Of a stretch of 43,767 nucleotides of DNA, positions 1-7,872 are shown piece after piece. A program made the translations under genes and the position numbers. This stretch comes from Pseudomonadota bacterium. GTDB lineage: Bacteria; Pseudomonadota; Alphaproteobacteria; Rhizobiales; Xanthobacteraceae. The stretch spans positions 1 through 43,767 of the forward strand of contig JAFAFP010000122.1 of the NCBI GenBank assembly GCA_023423415.1, written 5' to 3'. A model generated the notes under the pieces. It made no database searches. It saw only the letters and a list, made by a program, of their open reading frames with translations, and had not been told where the DNA came from. Numbering within the stretch: the first letter of the stretch is position 1; each line of letters starts with the position of its first letter.

Positions 1-26
1 GTTCCCGAGTTGGACCGGTATTACCA

Positions 27-54
27 AGCGAAGTCGGAAACATCCGACTTCGCT
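27..54. repeat. Perfect 12-bp hairpin with AACA loop
   Basis: The arms AGCGAAGTCGGA (27-38) and TCCGACTTCGCT (43-54) are perfect reverse complements around the loop AACA. The hairpin lies downstream of the CoA-transferase B stop codon (minus strand, 109), so it could end or protect that transcript, but no T-run follows it. The same architecture, with the core AAGTCGG-loop-CCGACTT, recurs at 7928-7955, which marks it as a dispersed repeat rather than a private terminator. Confidence 0.75.
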
Positions 55-108
55 GCGGGGGGAGGGAAAGAAACCTCGCCTTATATAATCCGGCTCACGA
101 ATTCCGGC

Positions 109-879
109 TTACGCCGCGTCGCCGTGAGCCTTTGCAGTCCGGGCATGCAACTCGCGCAAGACGGTGAGTTCTTTCTCCGTCGGCGCCGGGGTCTCCGCGA
201 CCTTGTCGGCGAATTTCACGGTCCAGCCGGTAGCATCCTGGATCTGCTCGCGCGTCACGCCCGGATGGATCGACGTCACCGTCATTTCCCTGGTGACGGG
301 ATCGGGCTCGAATACGCAAAGATCGGTGACCAGCTTGGTCGGCCCCTTGGTCTTCACGCCGAGACGCTCGCGATGATCGCCGCCTTCGCCGTATCCAAGT
401 GAGGTGACGAAATCGATCTTCTCGACGAACGAACGCTTGCCCTGCGCCATGATGATGAAGATCTCACCGCATGACGTTGCGATTTCCGGCGCACCGCCGC
501 CACCCGGCAGACGCACTTTCGGTTTGTCGTAAGGACCGACCACCGTGGTGTTGAGATTGGCGTATTTGTCGATCTGCGCACCGCCGAGAAAGCCGACGGT
601 GATGCGACCGCCCTGCAGCCAGTACCGGAACATTTCCGGCACCGACACCGTGGTCAGCGCGGTTTCGCACAACTCGCCGTCACCGATCGAGAGCGGCAGC
701 ACGGTCGGCTTGGTCGCCAGCGTGCCGGACTCGTAGATCAGCGTGATATCGGGCGCATGCGTCAGACGCGCAAGATTGGCCGCAGCCGACGGCATGCCGA
801 TGCCGACGAAGGTCACGTCTGAGTTCTTGAGCGCACGTGCGGCGGCGATGGTCATCATTTCATTGGGCTTGTAATTCAT
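109..879 (-). CDS. CoA-transferase subunit B (family I, glutaconate/3-oxoacid type)
   Basis: A 256-residue beta subunit of a two-subunit family I CoA-transferase, which moves CoA between acyl-CoA and a free acid through a glutamyl-CoA thioester. The motif YESGTL has its Glu at residue 50, the place of the catalytic glutamate of this family. That argues for a true transferase rather than an IpdAB-like member that lost this residue. A Gly-rich segment (LPGGGGAPEIA) is also typical. I chose the ATG at 879 because family similarity begins at MNYKPNEMM and because it sits 5 bases after the stop of subunit A; the open frame upstream overlaps that gene. It is probably co-translated with subunit A. 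The substrate cannot be read from sequence; the context suggests an aromatic or dicarboxylic acyl-CoA. Confidence 0.9.
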   Translation of the reverse strand: MNYKPNEMMTIAAARALKNSDVTFVGIGMPSAAANLARLTHAPDITLIYESGTLATKPTVLPLSIGDGELCETALTTVSVPEMFRYWLQGGRITVGFLGGAQIDKYANLNTTVVGPYDKPKVRLPGGGGAPEIATSCGEIFIIMAQGKRSFVEKIDFVTSLGYGEGGDHRERLGVKTKGPTKLVTDLCVFEPDPVTREMTVTSIHPGVTREQIQDATGWTVKFADKVAETPAPTEKELTVLRELHARTAKAHGDAA

Positions 880-884
880 CGCAC

Positions 885-1745
885 TTACTCCGCTGCCGTC
901 CGCAAGCCTTCGACATGACGGGCGAAATCCTCCGGCGTCTTGTTGAGGACATTCTCCTTCATCCAGGCGAGGAAGCTGTCGCGCTCGCGCGCGATGCCGT
1001 CCCATTGCTTGTAGAAAGCGTTGAAGCGTTTGTAATAGCCCTGCGCATAGGACGGGAATGCACCGCCCGGCACGACCGCAATCGCACCCAGCGCCCAGTT
1101 CGGAATGATCACAGCATTGAGATTGCGCGGACCGAAATCGTCGACGATCTCTTCCACCGTCACGATCGACTTCTTCGCCGCCAGCACCGCTTCCTTCTGC
1201 ACGCCGAGAATGCCTTCAAGCAGGACATTGCCTTCCTTGTCGGCACGCAATGCGTGGATCACTGCAACGTCCGGACGATGCGCGGGAACGGTCGCGAGCC
1301 TTTCGCCGGTATACGGGCAATCGATGAACTTGATCGCCGGATTCACCTTCGGCAGATCGGTGCCGATGTAGCCGCGGAACACCGTGAACGGCAGACCGGC
1401 CGCGCCGGCCGCATAGGCATTGGCCATTGCCGCGTGGGAATGCTCGACGATCTCGAGCTTGTTGGGCCAGCCATTCTCGACGGCATCGCGCAATCGATGC
1501 AGCGAGCCGACACCGGGATTGCCGCCCCAGGAGAAGATGATCTTATCGGCGCATCCCATGCCGATCATCTGATCGTAGATCAGATCCGGCGTCATGCGCA
1601 GAAGCGTCAGATGCTTCTTGCCCTGGCGGATGATTTCATGACCCGCGGCATGCGGGATCAAGTGAGTGAAGCCTTCCATTGCAACCGTATCGCCATCCTT
1701 GATGGTCGATTGCACGGCTTCAGCGAGCGACATTACACGCGACAT
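885..1745 (-). CDS. CoA-transferase subunit A (family I)
   Basis: A 286-residue alpha subunit, partner of the downstream subunit B. It has the SugarP_isomerase/NagB-like fold signature of the family, including the early IKDGDTVAMEGFTH segment and a GGNPGVGSLHRL stretch that in this family helps form the CoA site. The start MSRVMSLAEAV is placed at 1745; a longer frame to 1787 adds residues that run through an inverted repeat and look like 5' leader. It is the first gene of a two-gene minus-strand operon, divergent from the DUF3237 gene. Its proximity to the feruloyl-CoA synthase cluster suggests a role in aromatic or beta-ketoacyl CoA chemistry, for example recycling CoA from acetyl-CoA or succinyl-CoA, but that is inference. 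Confidence 0.9.
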   Translation of the reverse strand: MSRVMSLAEAVQSTIKDGDTVAMEGFTHLIPHAAGHEIIRQGKKHLTLLRMTPDLIYDQMIGMGCADKIIFSWGGNPGVGSLHRLRDAVENGWPNKLEIVEHSHAAMANAYAAGAAGLPFTVFRGYIGTDLPKVNPAIKFIDCPYTGERLATVPAHRPDVAVIHALRADKEGNVLLEGILGVQKEAVLAAKKSIVTVEEIVDDFGPRNLNAVIIPNWALGAIAVVPGGAFPSYAQGYYKRFNAFYKQWDGIARERDSFLAWMKENVLNKTPEDFARHVEGLRTAAE

Positions 1746-1761
1746 ATCAGACGATTTCCCC

Positions 1762-1780
1762 GTGTGCAGACGGCGCACAC
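1762..1780. promoter_or_regulatory. Inverted repeat upstream of CoA-transferase operon
   Basis: GTGTGC (1762-1767) and GCACAC (1775-1780) are perfect 6-bp arms around a 7-base centre. They lie 17 bases upstream of the chosen start of subunit A, in the divergent promoter region shared with the DUF3237 gene. A 10-bp palindrome GGTCCGGACC follows at 1811-1820. Either could be an operator. Neither resembles the 20-bp site seen at 8595 and 11749. Confidence 0.35.
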
Positions 1781-1885
1781 AAACCATTCAATTTTTCAAT
1801 TTACGGAGCGGGTCCGGACCGATCAAATGCCAGCGAATTGGTCGCAAGTCCAACATTTAGTCCAACACCTTACGGCATGCTTGAT

Positions 1886-2344
1886 ATGAACCTGATCTCC
1901 GCCGAACCGATCCTGCGCATCCACGCCGAGCTGGCCGATATCCAGCACTTTGGGAAGACGCCCATCGGCGAACGGCGGGTCATTAACATCCTGGGCGGGA
2001 CGGTCGAAGGCCCGAAGCTGACGGGCAAAATTTTACCCGGCGGCGCCGACTGGCAATATGTCCGCGCCGATGGCGCAGCGCATATCGAGGCCCGCTATAC
2101 AATCCAGAGCGACGCCGGCGCCTATATCCTGGTTAACAGCGAGGGCGTGCGGCACGGGCCGCCGGATGTCCTGGCGCGATTGTTGACAGGCGAAACAGTC
2201 GACCCCTCGCTCTACTATTTCCGTACCGCCATGCGGTTCGAAACCGCCGATCCCACCCTCGACTGGATGAACCGCGTGCTCGCCATCGCCCGTGGGCAGC
2301 GGGAGAAGAACGCCGTGAAACTCGACGTTTACGAGGTTTTTTGA
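1886..2344 (+). CDS. DUF3237 family protein
   Basis: A 152-residue protein matching the DUF3237 pattern: an early 'PILRIHAELADI' strand, 'GERRVINILGGTVEGPKLTGKILPGGADWQ' in the middle, then 'DGAAHIEARYTIQSDAGAYI' and a C-terminal 'YYFRTAMRFETADPTLDWMNRVLAIARGQRE'. Members are small cytosolic beta-barrel proteins without an established reaction, often encoded in aromatic and fatty-acid degradation loci, as here. ATG codons exist at 1877 and 1886 in frame; no good ribosome-binding site decides between them. I use 1886 because family members begin close to the first strand. It is divergent from the CoA-transferase genes and lies 115 bases before the crotonase gene. Confidence 0.8.
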   Translation: MNLISAEPILRIHAELADIQHFGKTPIGERRVINILGGTVEGPKLTGKILPGGADWQYVRADGAAHIEARYTIQSDAGAYILVNSEGVRHGPPDVLARLLTGETVDPSLYYFRTAMRFETADPTLDWMNRVLAIARGQREKNAVKLDVYEVF

Positions 2345-2392
2345 TCCATACCTGTAAGGATGGGGCTTGACCCCGGCCGCCCTTTCGGGAAT

Positions 2393-2411
2393 TTGTTGTC
2401 AAAGACAACAA
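2393..2411. promoter_or_regulatory. 19-bp perfect inverted repeat, candidate operator
   Basis: TTGTTGTC (2393-2400) and GACAACAA (2404-2411) are perfect 8-bp arms around AAA. The site is 48 bases upstream of the crotonase start and is the only strong symmetric element before the crotonase/ligase/thiolase genes. No T-run follows, so a terminator for the DUF3237 gene is less likely than a repressor site or leader hairpin. Its sequence differs from the site shared by the TRAP and iorAB-like promoters, so a second regulator may act here. Confidence 0.5.
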
Positions 2412-2459
2412 TTAACGGGAGCCCTTCGGAGGCCACCCGAGAAACCGGGTCAGGGACAC

Positions 2460-3266
2460 ATGCCAAGGACCAAGATCGACATTCCCGGACTGCCCGCTGT
2501 CGTCACCGCCGAGCGTGATGGCGACATCGGTTTCCTGCGCCTGTCGCGGCCGGAAAAGCGCAATGCGCTCAACGACACGCTGGTCAGCGGCATCGAGGCG
2601 TATTTCGCCGGGCTGCCGGAGGACATCCGCGCGGTCGTGCTCACCGGCGACGGCGATCATTTCTCGGCCGGCCTCGATCTGTCGGAACTGACGGTCCGCA
2701 CCACCGTCGAATCGGTGCATCATTCGCGCAACTGGCATCGCGTGTTCGATCTGTTCGAATTCGGCAAGGTGCCGGTCGTCGCCGTGCTGCACGGCGCCGT
2801 GGTCGGCGGCGGGCTTGAACTCGCCGCGGCGTGCCACGTGCGCGTTGCCGAGAAATCCGCCTATTACGCCCTGCCGGAAGGCGTGCGCGGCATCTATGTC
2901 GGCGGCGGCGGCTCGGTGCGCATCCCGCGGCTGATTGGCGCATCGCGCATGATGGACATGATGCTGACCGGCCGCACCTACGGCGCCGAGGAAGGCCTCG
3001 CGCTCGGGCTGTCGCATTATCTGGTCGAGAACGGCACCGGCCTCGAAAAGGGTATCGAGCTTGCCAGGCGCGTCGCCGAGAATACGCGCATCACCAATTA
3101 TGCTGTGATGCATGCGCTTCCGCGCATCGCCGATGGCGACCGGCCTGGCGGCTACATGATGGAAGCGCTGATGGCCGCGATCGCGTCCGGAAGCGACGAA
3201 GCGCAATCGCGACTGAGAGACTTTTTGGAAAAACGAGCACCGAAGGCCCTGCACAACAAGGACTGA
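2460..3266 (+). CDS. Enoyl-CoA hydratase/isomerase family protein (crotonase)
   Basis: A 268-residue crotonase. The oxyanion-hole segments are FSAGLDL (about residues 68-74) and GAVVGGG (112-118). Both positions used as general acid/base in enoyl-CoA hydratases carry Glu: GGGLEL (Glu120) and LPEGVRG (Glu140). This supports hydration of a 2-enoyl-CoA rather than a lyase-only role. It does not resemble the hydroxycinnamoyl-CoA hydratase-lyases beyond the shared fold. It is followed after 30 bases by the feruloyl-CoA synthase-like gene. The likely substrate is therefore the hydroxycinnamoyl-CoA made by that ligase, giving 3-hydroxy-3-arylpropionyl-CoA. The start at 2460 is favoured by an AGGGA just upstream and by family length. 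Confidence 0.88.
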   Translation: MPRTKIDIPGLPAVVTAERDGDIGFLRLSRPEKRNALNDTLVSGIEAYFAGLPEDIRAVVLTGDGDHFSAGLDLSELTVRTTVESVHHSRNWHRVFDLFEFGKVPVVAVLHGAVVGGGLELAAACHVRVAEKSAYYALPEGVRGIYVGGGGSVRIPRLIGASRMMDMMLTGRTYGAEEGLALGLSHYLVENGTGLEKGIELARRVAENTRITNYAVMHALPRIADGDRPGGYMMEALMAAIASGSDEAQSRLRDFLEKRAPKALHNKD

Positions 3267-3296
3267 CATAACGGTGCCGAACAGGGTGGAAAGAGA

Positions 3297-5180
3297 ATGG
3301 CTGATGCGTTGCGTCAGGCCGAACCTGTAAGCACGGCTTCGTACCGGGCGGTTCGGCTGGAAAAGCCCGATCTCGAGGTCACGCATCGTGCTGACGGCAC
3401 GATCATCATTCATCCTGTTCAGCCGCTCGGTCCCTATCCCGACCGGCTGACCGAACGGCTGGTCTATTGGGCGGAGAAAACGCCCGACACGACGCTGTTC
3501 GCGGCCCGCGATGCGTCCGGCGGATGGCGCACGATCTCCTACGCCCAGGCACTCGCTTACGCGCGCAGCATCGGCGAAGCCCTGCTCGGCCGCAATCTCT
3601 CGGCCGAGCGGCCGGTCGTGATCCTGTCCGGCAACGATCTCGAACACGCGATGATGGGGCTCGCCTGTCTGCACGCCGGCATCGCCTATGCGCCGATCTC
3701 GCCGGCCTATTCGCTGGTTTCGACCGATTTCGGCAAGCTGCGTCACATCTTCGATCTGCTGACGCCTGGCCTCGTGTTCGTGTCGGATGGGCAGGCCTTC
3801 GGCCGCGCCATCGAAGCGGTCGTGCCGGCTGATGTCGAACTCGTCGTCACCCGCAATGCGCCGGCATCGCGGCCGGCCATGACCTTCGATCAACTGGCGC
3901 AAACCAAGCCGACCGACAAGATCGACGCCGCATTCGCAACTGTCGGACCGGATACGGTCGCGAAATTCCTGTTCACATCGGGCTCGACCGGTCACCCCAA
4001 GGCTGTGATCAACACCCAGCGCATGATGTGCTCGAACCAGGTCGCGATCGTGTCGCGGCTGGCCTGCTATCTCGACGAACCGCCGATCACGCTCGACTGG
4101 GCGCCGTGGCACCACACCGCCGGTGGCAACCACGACGTCGGACTGATTCTCTACAACGGCGGCACCTTCTATATCGACGAAGGCAAGCCGCTGCCGGGCA
4201 TGATCGAAACCACCGTGCGCAACCTGAAAGAGGTCGCGCCGACCTTCTACTTCAACGTGCCGAAGGGCTTCGAAGCGCTGCTGCCGTTCCTGCGCAGCGA
4301 TGCGCAGTTGCGCCAGAACTTCTACAGCCGCCTCAAGGTGCTGTGGTTCGCGGGCGCTGCCTTGTCGCAGCCGGTCTTTGAGGAGATTCAGGACCTGGCG
4401 TTGCAGACCGTCGGCGAGCGCATCCTGTTTCTCACCGGCTTCGGCGCAACGGAAACAGCACCGGGCGTTCTGGTCCGCACCGAGCCGACCACGAACTCGA
4501 CCAATATGGGCGTTGCCGTGCAGGGCAACGATCTCAAGCTTGTCCCCAACCAGGACAAGCTTGAAATGCGCGTGAAAGGCCCGAACATCACGCCGGGCTA
4601 TTGGCGGCAGCCTGAACTCACCGCGAAAGCCTTCGATGAAGAAGGTTTCTACAAGCTCGGTGATGCCTTCAAGTTCGAGGATCCGTCCGATCCGTCGAAG
4701 GGCCTCTTGTTCGACGGCCGCGTTGCCGAGGATTTCAAGCTTGCAACCGGCACATGGGTCAGCGTCGGGCCGCTCCGCGCGCAACTGATCGATGCGCTGT
4801 CGCCTTATGTGCGCGATGTCGTCATTGCCGGCGCCGATCGCGATGATCTTCGCATCCTCGTATTCCCGAATATCGATGCCTGCCGACAATTATCGGGGCT
4901 GTCGGGCGATGCGCATCTGGATTCCGTGCTCACGCATGATCGTGTCCGTCAGCAATTGCAGAAATGCCTTTCCGATCTGGCAAGGCAAAGCACCGGCAGT
5001 TCCAACCGCATTTGCCGCGCGCTGCTGATGAGCGAATTGCCGTCACTCGACGCCGGCGAAATGACCGATAAGGGCTCGATCAACCAGCGCGCCGTGCTCA
5101 CGCGCCGCGCGCATCTGGTCGAGCAGCTTTATGCGCCGGCATCGGCGCCTCACATCATCGATCTAGAACGGAAGCAGTGA
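3297..5180 (+). CDS. Feruloyl-CoA synthase-like acyl-CoA ligase
   Basis: A 627-residue ANL-superfamily adenylating enzyme. The phosphate loop FTSGSTGHPKAV lies near residues 226-237. The acyl-adenylate motif is GFGATETAPG, and the hinge region appears as LFDGRVAEDFKLATGTWVS. The C-terminal lysine motif takes the form MTDKGSINQRAVL, which is characteristic of feruloyl-CoA synthases rather than the PKTxSGK form of ordinary acyl-CoA ligases. Expected reaction: ATP-dependent activation of ferulate, p-coumarate or a related hydroxycinnamate to its CoA thioester in the cytosol. It sits in one transcription unit with the crotonase upstream and a thiolase 4 bases downstream, as expected for the first step of side-chain beta-oxidation. 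Exact substrate range is unproven. Confidence 0.88.
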   Translation: MADALRQAEPVSTASYRAVRLEKPDLEVTHRADGTIIIHPVQPLGPYPDRLTERLVYWAEKTPDTTLFAARDASGGWRTISYAQALAYARSIGEALLGRNLSAERPVVILSGNDLEHAMMGLACLHAGIAYAPISPAYSLVSTDFGKLRHIFDLLTPGLVFVSDGQAFGRAIEAVVPADVELVVTRNAPASRPAMTFDQLAQTKPTDKIDAAFATVGPDTVAKFLFTSGSTGHPKAVINTQRMMCSNQVAIVSRLACYLDEPPITLDWAPWHHTAGGNHDVGLILYNGGTFYIDEGKPLPGMIETTVRNLKEVAPTFYFNVPKGFEALLPFLRSDAQLRQNFYSRLKVLWFAGAALSQPVFEEIQDLALQTVGERILFLTGFGATETAPGVLVRTEPTTNSTNMGVAVQGNDLKLVPNQDKLEMRVKGPNITPGYWRQPELTAKAFDEEGFYKLGDAFKFEDPSDPSKGLLFDGRVAEDFKLATGTWVSVGPLRAQLIDALSPYVRDVVIAGADRDDLRILVFPNIDACRQLSGLSGDAHLDSVLTHDRVRQQLQKCLSDLARQSTGSSNRICRALLMSELPSLDAGEMTDKGSINQRAVLTRRAHLVEQLYAPASAPHIIDLERKQ

Positions 5181-5184
5181 CCTC

Positions 5185-6438
5185 ATGAGCAGAACGCCCG
5201 GCATCGGCACAACCTTCAGCGACGCGTGGCTTGTCGAAGGCGTGCGCACCCCCTTCGTGGATTACATCGGCCCGCTCGCGTCCGTTTCGCCGATCGATCT
5301 CGGCATCAAGGTCGGCCGTGAAGTGCTCAAGCGCGCCGGCGCGAAGCCGGAGGATGTCGGCACCGTCATCACCGGCAACATGGCGCAGGCGAGTTTCGAC
5401 GCGTTCATGCTGCCGCGCCATATCGGCCTTTACTCCGGCGTTCCGGTCGAAACGCCCGCGCACCACGTGCAGCGCGTCTGCGGCACCGGCATCGAGGTGT
5501 TGTCGCAAGCCTCCGACGCGGTGTCGCTCGGGCGCACCGACCTCGCACTTTGCGTCGGCACCGAATCGATGAGCCGCAATCCGGTCGCGTCCTATACCAG
5601 CCGCGGCGGCTTCCGCTTGGGACAGGTCGAGTTCAAGGACTTCCTGTGGGAAGCGCTGCTCGATCCGGCTGCGAAAGTCACGATGGGTGACACCGCGGAA
5701 AACCTCGCGCGGCAATACCAGATCACCCGCAAGGACGTGGATGAGTTCGCAGCCCGCAGCTTCGATCGTGCGCTGGCGGCGCAGAAGGACGGCTTTCTCG
5801 ACGGCGAGATCGTACCGGTGACATCCGAGACGTTCGAACTGCCGGGCTATGAATCGCGCGGTATCAAACTCTCCAGCAAGACACCGGAAGTGAAGACCGA
5901 CACGCATGTGCGGCCCTCGCCCGTTGACGCGCTGGCCAAGATCAAGCCGGCTTTTGGCGGCGTGCAGACCGGCGGCAACTCGTCAGCCATCGTCGATGGT
6001 GCCGCAGCCGCACTGGTCGCCAATTCCGATTATCTGAAGAAGAACGGCAAGAAGCCGCTGGCGCGCATCGTCGCCTCGGCAGCCGTCGGCGTGCCGCCCG
6101 AGATCATGGGCATCGGCCCGGTGCCGGCCATCAAGGCGGTGCTGGAGCGCGCAGGGCTTAAACTCTCCGACATCGACCGGTTCGAGATCAACGAAGCCTT
6201 CGGTGCACAGGTGATGGCCTGTGCGCGCGAACTCGGCCTCGACGAGGACAAGCTCAACGTGAATGGGGGCGCCATCGCCATCGGCCATCCGCTGGGCGCC
6301 ACCGGCGTACGGCTGACCACGACGCTCGCGCGCGAACTGCAGCGCAAGGGCCTGCGCTACGGCATTTCCTCGGCCTGCATCGGCGGCGGACAGGGCATTG
6401 CGCTGCTGATCGAGAATCCTGAGGCTGTGGCGAACTAA
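5185..6438 (+). CDS. Thiolase family acetyl-CoA C-acyltransferase
   Basis: A 417-residue thiolase with all catalytic motifs: nucleophilic Cys99 in RVCGTG, the NEAF motif, the active-site His in GHPLGATG, and the C-terminal Cys in CIGGGQG. Acting in the degradative direction it would cleave an aryl-3-oxopropionyl-CoA with free CoA to an aromatic acyl-CoA plus acetyl-CoA. It starts 4 bases after the ligase stop, so translation is probably coupled. The crotonase, ligase and the downstream dehydrogenase supply the other steps of the same spiral. Generic acetoacetyl-CoA thiolase activity is possible, but the tight linkage to the ligase favours the aromatic substrate. Confidence 0.92.
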   Translation: MSRTPGIGTTFSDAWLVEGVRTPFVDYIGPLASVSPIDLGIKVGREVLKRAGAKPEDVGTVITGNMAQASFDAFMLPRHIGLYSGVPVETPAHHVQRVCGTGIEVLSQASDAVSLGRTDLALCVGTESMSRNPVASYTSRGGFRLGQVEFKDFLWEALLDPAAKVTMGDTAENLARQYQITRKDVDEFAARSFDRALAAQKDGFLDGEIVPVTSETFELPGYESRGIKLSSKTPEVKTDTHVRPSPVDALAKIKPAFGGVQTGGNSSAIVDGAAAALVANSDYLKKNGKKPLARIVASAAVGVPPEIMGIGPVPAIKAVLERAGLKLSDIDRFEINEAFGAQVMACARELGLDEDKLNVNGGAIAIGHPLGATGVRLTTTLARELQRKGLRYGISSACIGGGQGIALLIENPEAVAN

Positions 6439-6451
6439 AACTCTCCCGCTC

Positions 6452-6509
6452 GTCCCCGCGAAGGCGGGGACTCAGTAAAAAAAGACTGGATTCCCGCTTG
6501 CGCGGGAAT
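6452..6509. repeat. REP-like pair of GC-rich hairpins
   Basis: There are two hairpins in the thiolase-dehydrogenase gap. GTCCCCGC/GCGGGGAC sits at 6452-6471 with loop GAAG, and ATTCCCGC/GCGGGAAT at 6490-6509 with loop TTGC. They are separated by an A-rich spacer. This is the common 'ATTCCCGC..GCGGGAAT' REP style of proteobacteria. In the plus-strand transcript they may protect upstream mRNA. Confidence 0.65.
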
Positions 6510-6552
6510 GAGCGGAAGACTGAAAGCGCTTGAACCAAATCTGAGGGCGAGC

Positions 6553-7314
6553 ATGGACATCAAAGGACAGACCGCGATCATCACCGGTGGCGCATCGGGG
6601 CTCGGCGCAGCGACGGCAGAGGCCTTCGCCGCTGCAGGCGCGAAAGTCGCGCTGCTCGACATCAATGTCGGCGCTGCCGAGCAGATCGCCGGCAAGCTCG
6701 GCGGAATCGCCGTGAAATGCGATGTCACCGACGAGCAAAGCGCTATCGACGCCCTGTCGGACGTGCAGAAGAAATATGGCGTCGGTCGCGTGCTGGTGAA
6801 CTGCGCCGGCATCGGACCACCCAAGCGCATCGTCGGCCGCGATGGCCCGATGCCGCTCGCCGACTACAAAAAGGTGATCGAGATCAATCTGATCGGCACC
6901 TTCAACATGATGCGGCTGTTCGCTGCGACCTTGAGCAAAGCAGAGCCGCTCGCCGACGGCGAGCGCGGCGTCATTATCACCACCGCGTCGATCGCTGCAT
7001 TCGAAGGACAGATCGGTCAGGCGGCCTATGCATCCTCGAAGGGCGGCGTTGCTGCGCTGACCATGCCGGCGGCGCGAGAATTCGCTCAGTTCGGCATCCG
7101 CGTGGTGGCCATTGCACCCGGCATTTTTTATACGCCGATGTTGTCGTCATTGCCGGAAGAAGCGCAGAAGAGCCTCGGCGCTTCGGTGCCGTTCCCGCCG
7201 CGGCTGGGCCGCCCCGAGGAATATGCCGATCTCGCTTCATTTATCGTGAGAAACGGGTATGTAAACGGCGAAGTCATCCGTATCGATGGCGCCCTTCGCA
7301 TGGCGCCGCGGTGA
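6553..7314 (+). CDS. Short-chain dehydrogenase (3-hydroxyacyl-CoA dehydrogenase type 2-like)
   Basis: A 253-residue classical SDR. The NAD-binding TGGASGLG motif is at residues 11-18 followed by an acidic residue after strand 2 (LLDIN), indicating NAD preference. The NCAG motif is near 83-86, and the catalytic set is Ser146, Tyr159 and Lys163 (YASSK). Overall it resembles the HSD10/type 2 3-hydroxyacyl-CoA dehydrogenase branch, including the IAPGIFYTPML segment. In this cluster the natural role is oxidation of 3-hydroxy-3-arylpropionyl-CoA to the 3-oxo compound used by the thiolase. The start MDIKG at 6553 is used; the frame open to 6508 only reads through the REP hairpin. Confidence 0.9.
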   Translation: MDIKGQTAIITGGASGLGAATAEAFAAAGAKVALLDINVGAAEQIAGKLGGIAVKCDVTDEQSAIDALSDVQKKYGVGRVLVNCAGIGPPKRIVGRDGPMPLADYKKVIEINLIGTFNMMRLFAATLSKAEPLADGERGVIITTASIAAFEGQIGQAAYASSKGGVAALTMPAAREFAQFGIRVVAIAPGIFYTPMLSSLPEEAQKSLGASVPFPPRLGRPEEYADLASFIVRNGYVNGEVIRIDGALRMAPR

Positions 7315-7342
7315 CACGAGATCGCAATCACACCTTTGGTCA

Positions 7343-7418
7343 TGCGCGGGCTTGACCCGCGCATCCATCGAAGGAATAGCTTCTTGGAGCGATGGATTGC
7401 CGGGTCAAGCCCGGCAAT
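7343..7418. repeat. REP-like inverted doublet
   Basis: This nested palindromic element sits between the dehydrogenase and thioesterase genes. TGCGCGGG/CCCGCGCA (7343-7363, loop CTTGA) and ATTGCCGGG/CCCGGCAAT (7396-7418, loop TCAAG) are themselves enclosed in an outer pair, ATCCATCG (7363-7370) with CGATGGAT (7390-7397). The GGGTCAAGCCCGGCAATGA form is a familiar dispersed repeat of Bradyrhizobium relatives. Confidence 0.7.
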
Positions 7419-7439
7419 GACGGATCGGAATAAATCGAC

Positions 7440-7865
7440 ATGCTAAGTTATACCCGCAGCCTGCGGATCGAGTGGGGCGATTGCGATCCGGCCGGGATCA
7501 TTTTCTATCCGCGCTATTTCGAAATCTTCGATCACAACACGACGATGCTGGTTTCCGAGGCATCCGGCGTCAACAAGGCGCAGTTGTTCAAGCGCTATCC
7601 AGACTTTGCCGGCTATCCGGTGCTGACCACGCAAGCCAAGTTCATGATGCCGACCACCTTCGGCGACGACGTGGAGGTCACATCCACCTTCAGCAGGGTC
7701 GGTCGCTCGAGCTTCGAGATCCGCCACGTGCTGACCAAGGGCGGCAAGGTCGCGGTTGAAGGCGTGGAGTCCCGCGCCTGGGTGACGCGCGACCCGAACG
7801 ACAAGACAAAGATCAAGTCACATCCGCTACCGGAAGAGCTGGCGGCGAAGTTCAAGGGCGAGTAG
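7440..7865 (+). CDS. 4-hydroxybenzoyl-CoA thioesterase-like hotdog protein
   Basis: A 141-residue single hotdog-fold thioesterase of the 4HBT type. The N-terminal WGDCDPAGIIFYPRYFE matches the signature of the 4-hydroxybenzoyl-CoA thioesterase from Pseudomonas CBS3. The catalytic Asp of that enzyme corresponds to Asp16 here. Hydrolysis of the aromatic acyl-CoA released by the thiolase (for example 4-hydroxybenzoyl-CoA or vanilloyl-CoA) would yield the free acid and recycle CoA. It is the last plus-strand gene of the cluster, 125 bases after the dehydrogenase, and converges on the MarR gene. A YbgC-like role with short acyl-CoAs is the main alternative. Confidence 0.87.
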   Translation: MLSYTRSLRIEWGDCDPAGIIFYPRYFEIFDHNTTMLVSEASGVNKAQLFKRYPDFAGYPVLTTQAKFMMPTTFGDDVEVTSTFSRVGRSSFEIRHVLTKGGKVAVEGVESRAWVTRDPNDKTKIKSHPLPEELAAKFKGE

Positions 7866-7872
7866 CGCATCG

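Noticed and set aside
1848..1868. Repeated GTCCAAC units before the DUF3237 gene as a further MarR site
   Set aside because: They are direct, not inverted, and lack the ATAGTT/AACTAT halves of the site at 11749.
2460..3266. The crotonase as a feruloyl-CoA hydratase-lyase (Ech/CouA)
   Set aside because: The sequence around the active site (LPEGVRGIYVGGGG) follows generic hydratases, and no aldehyde dehydrogenase for the lyase product is nearby.
2412..4889. An 825-codon minus-strand frame antisense to the crotonase and ligase genes
   Set aside because: The composition is antisense-like with no recognisable domain, and the plus strand carries intact catalytic motifs throughout.
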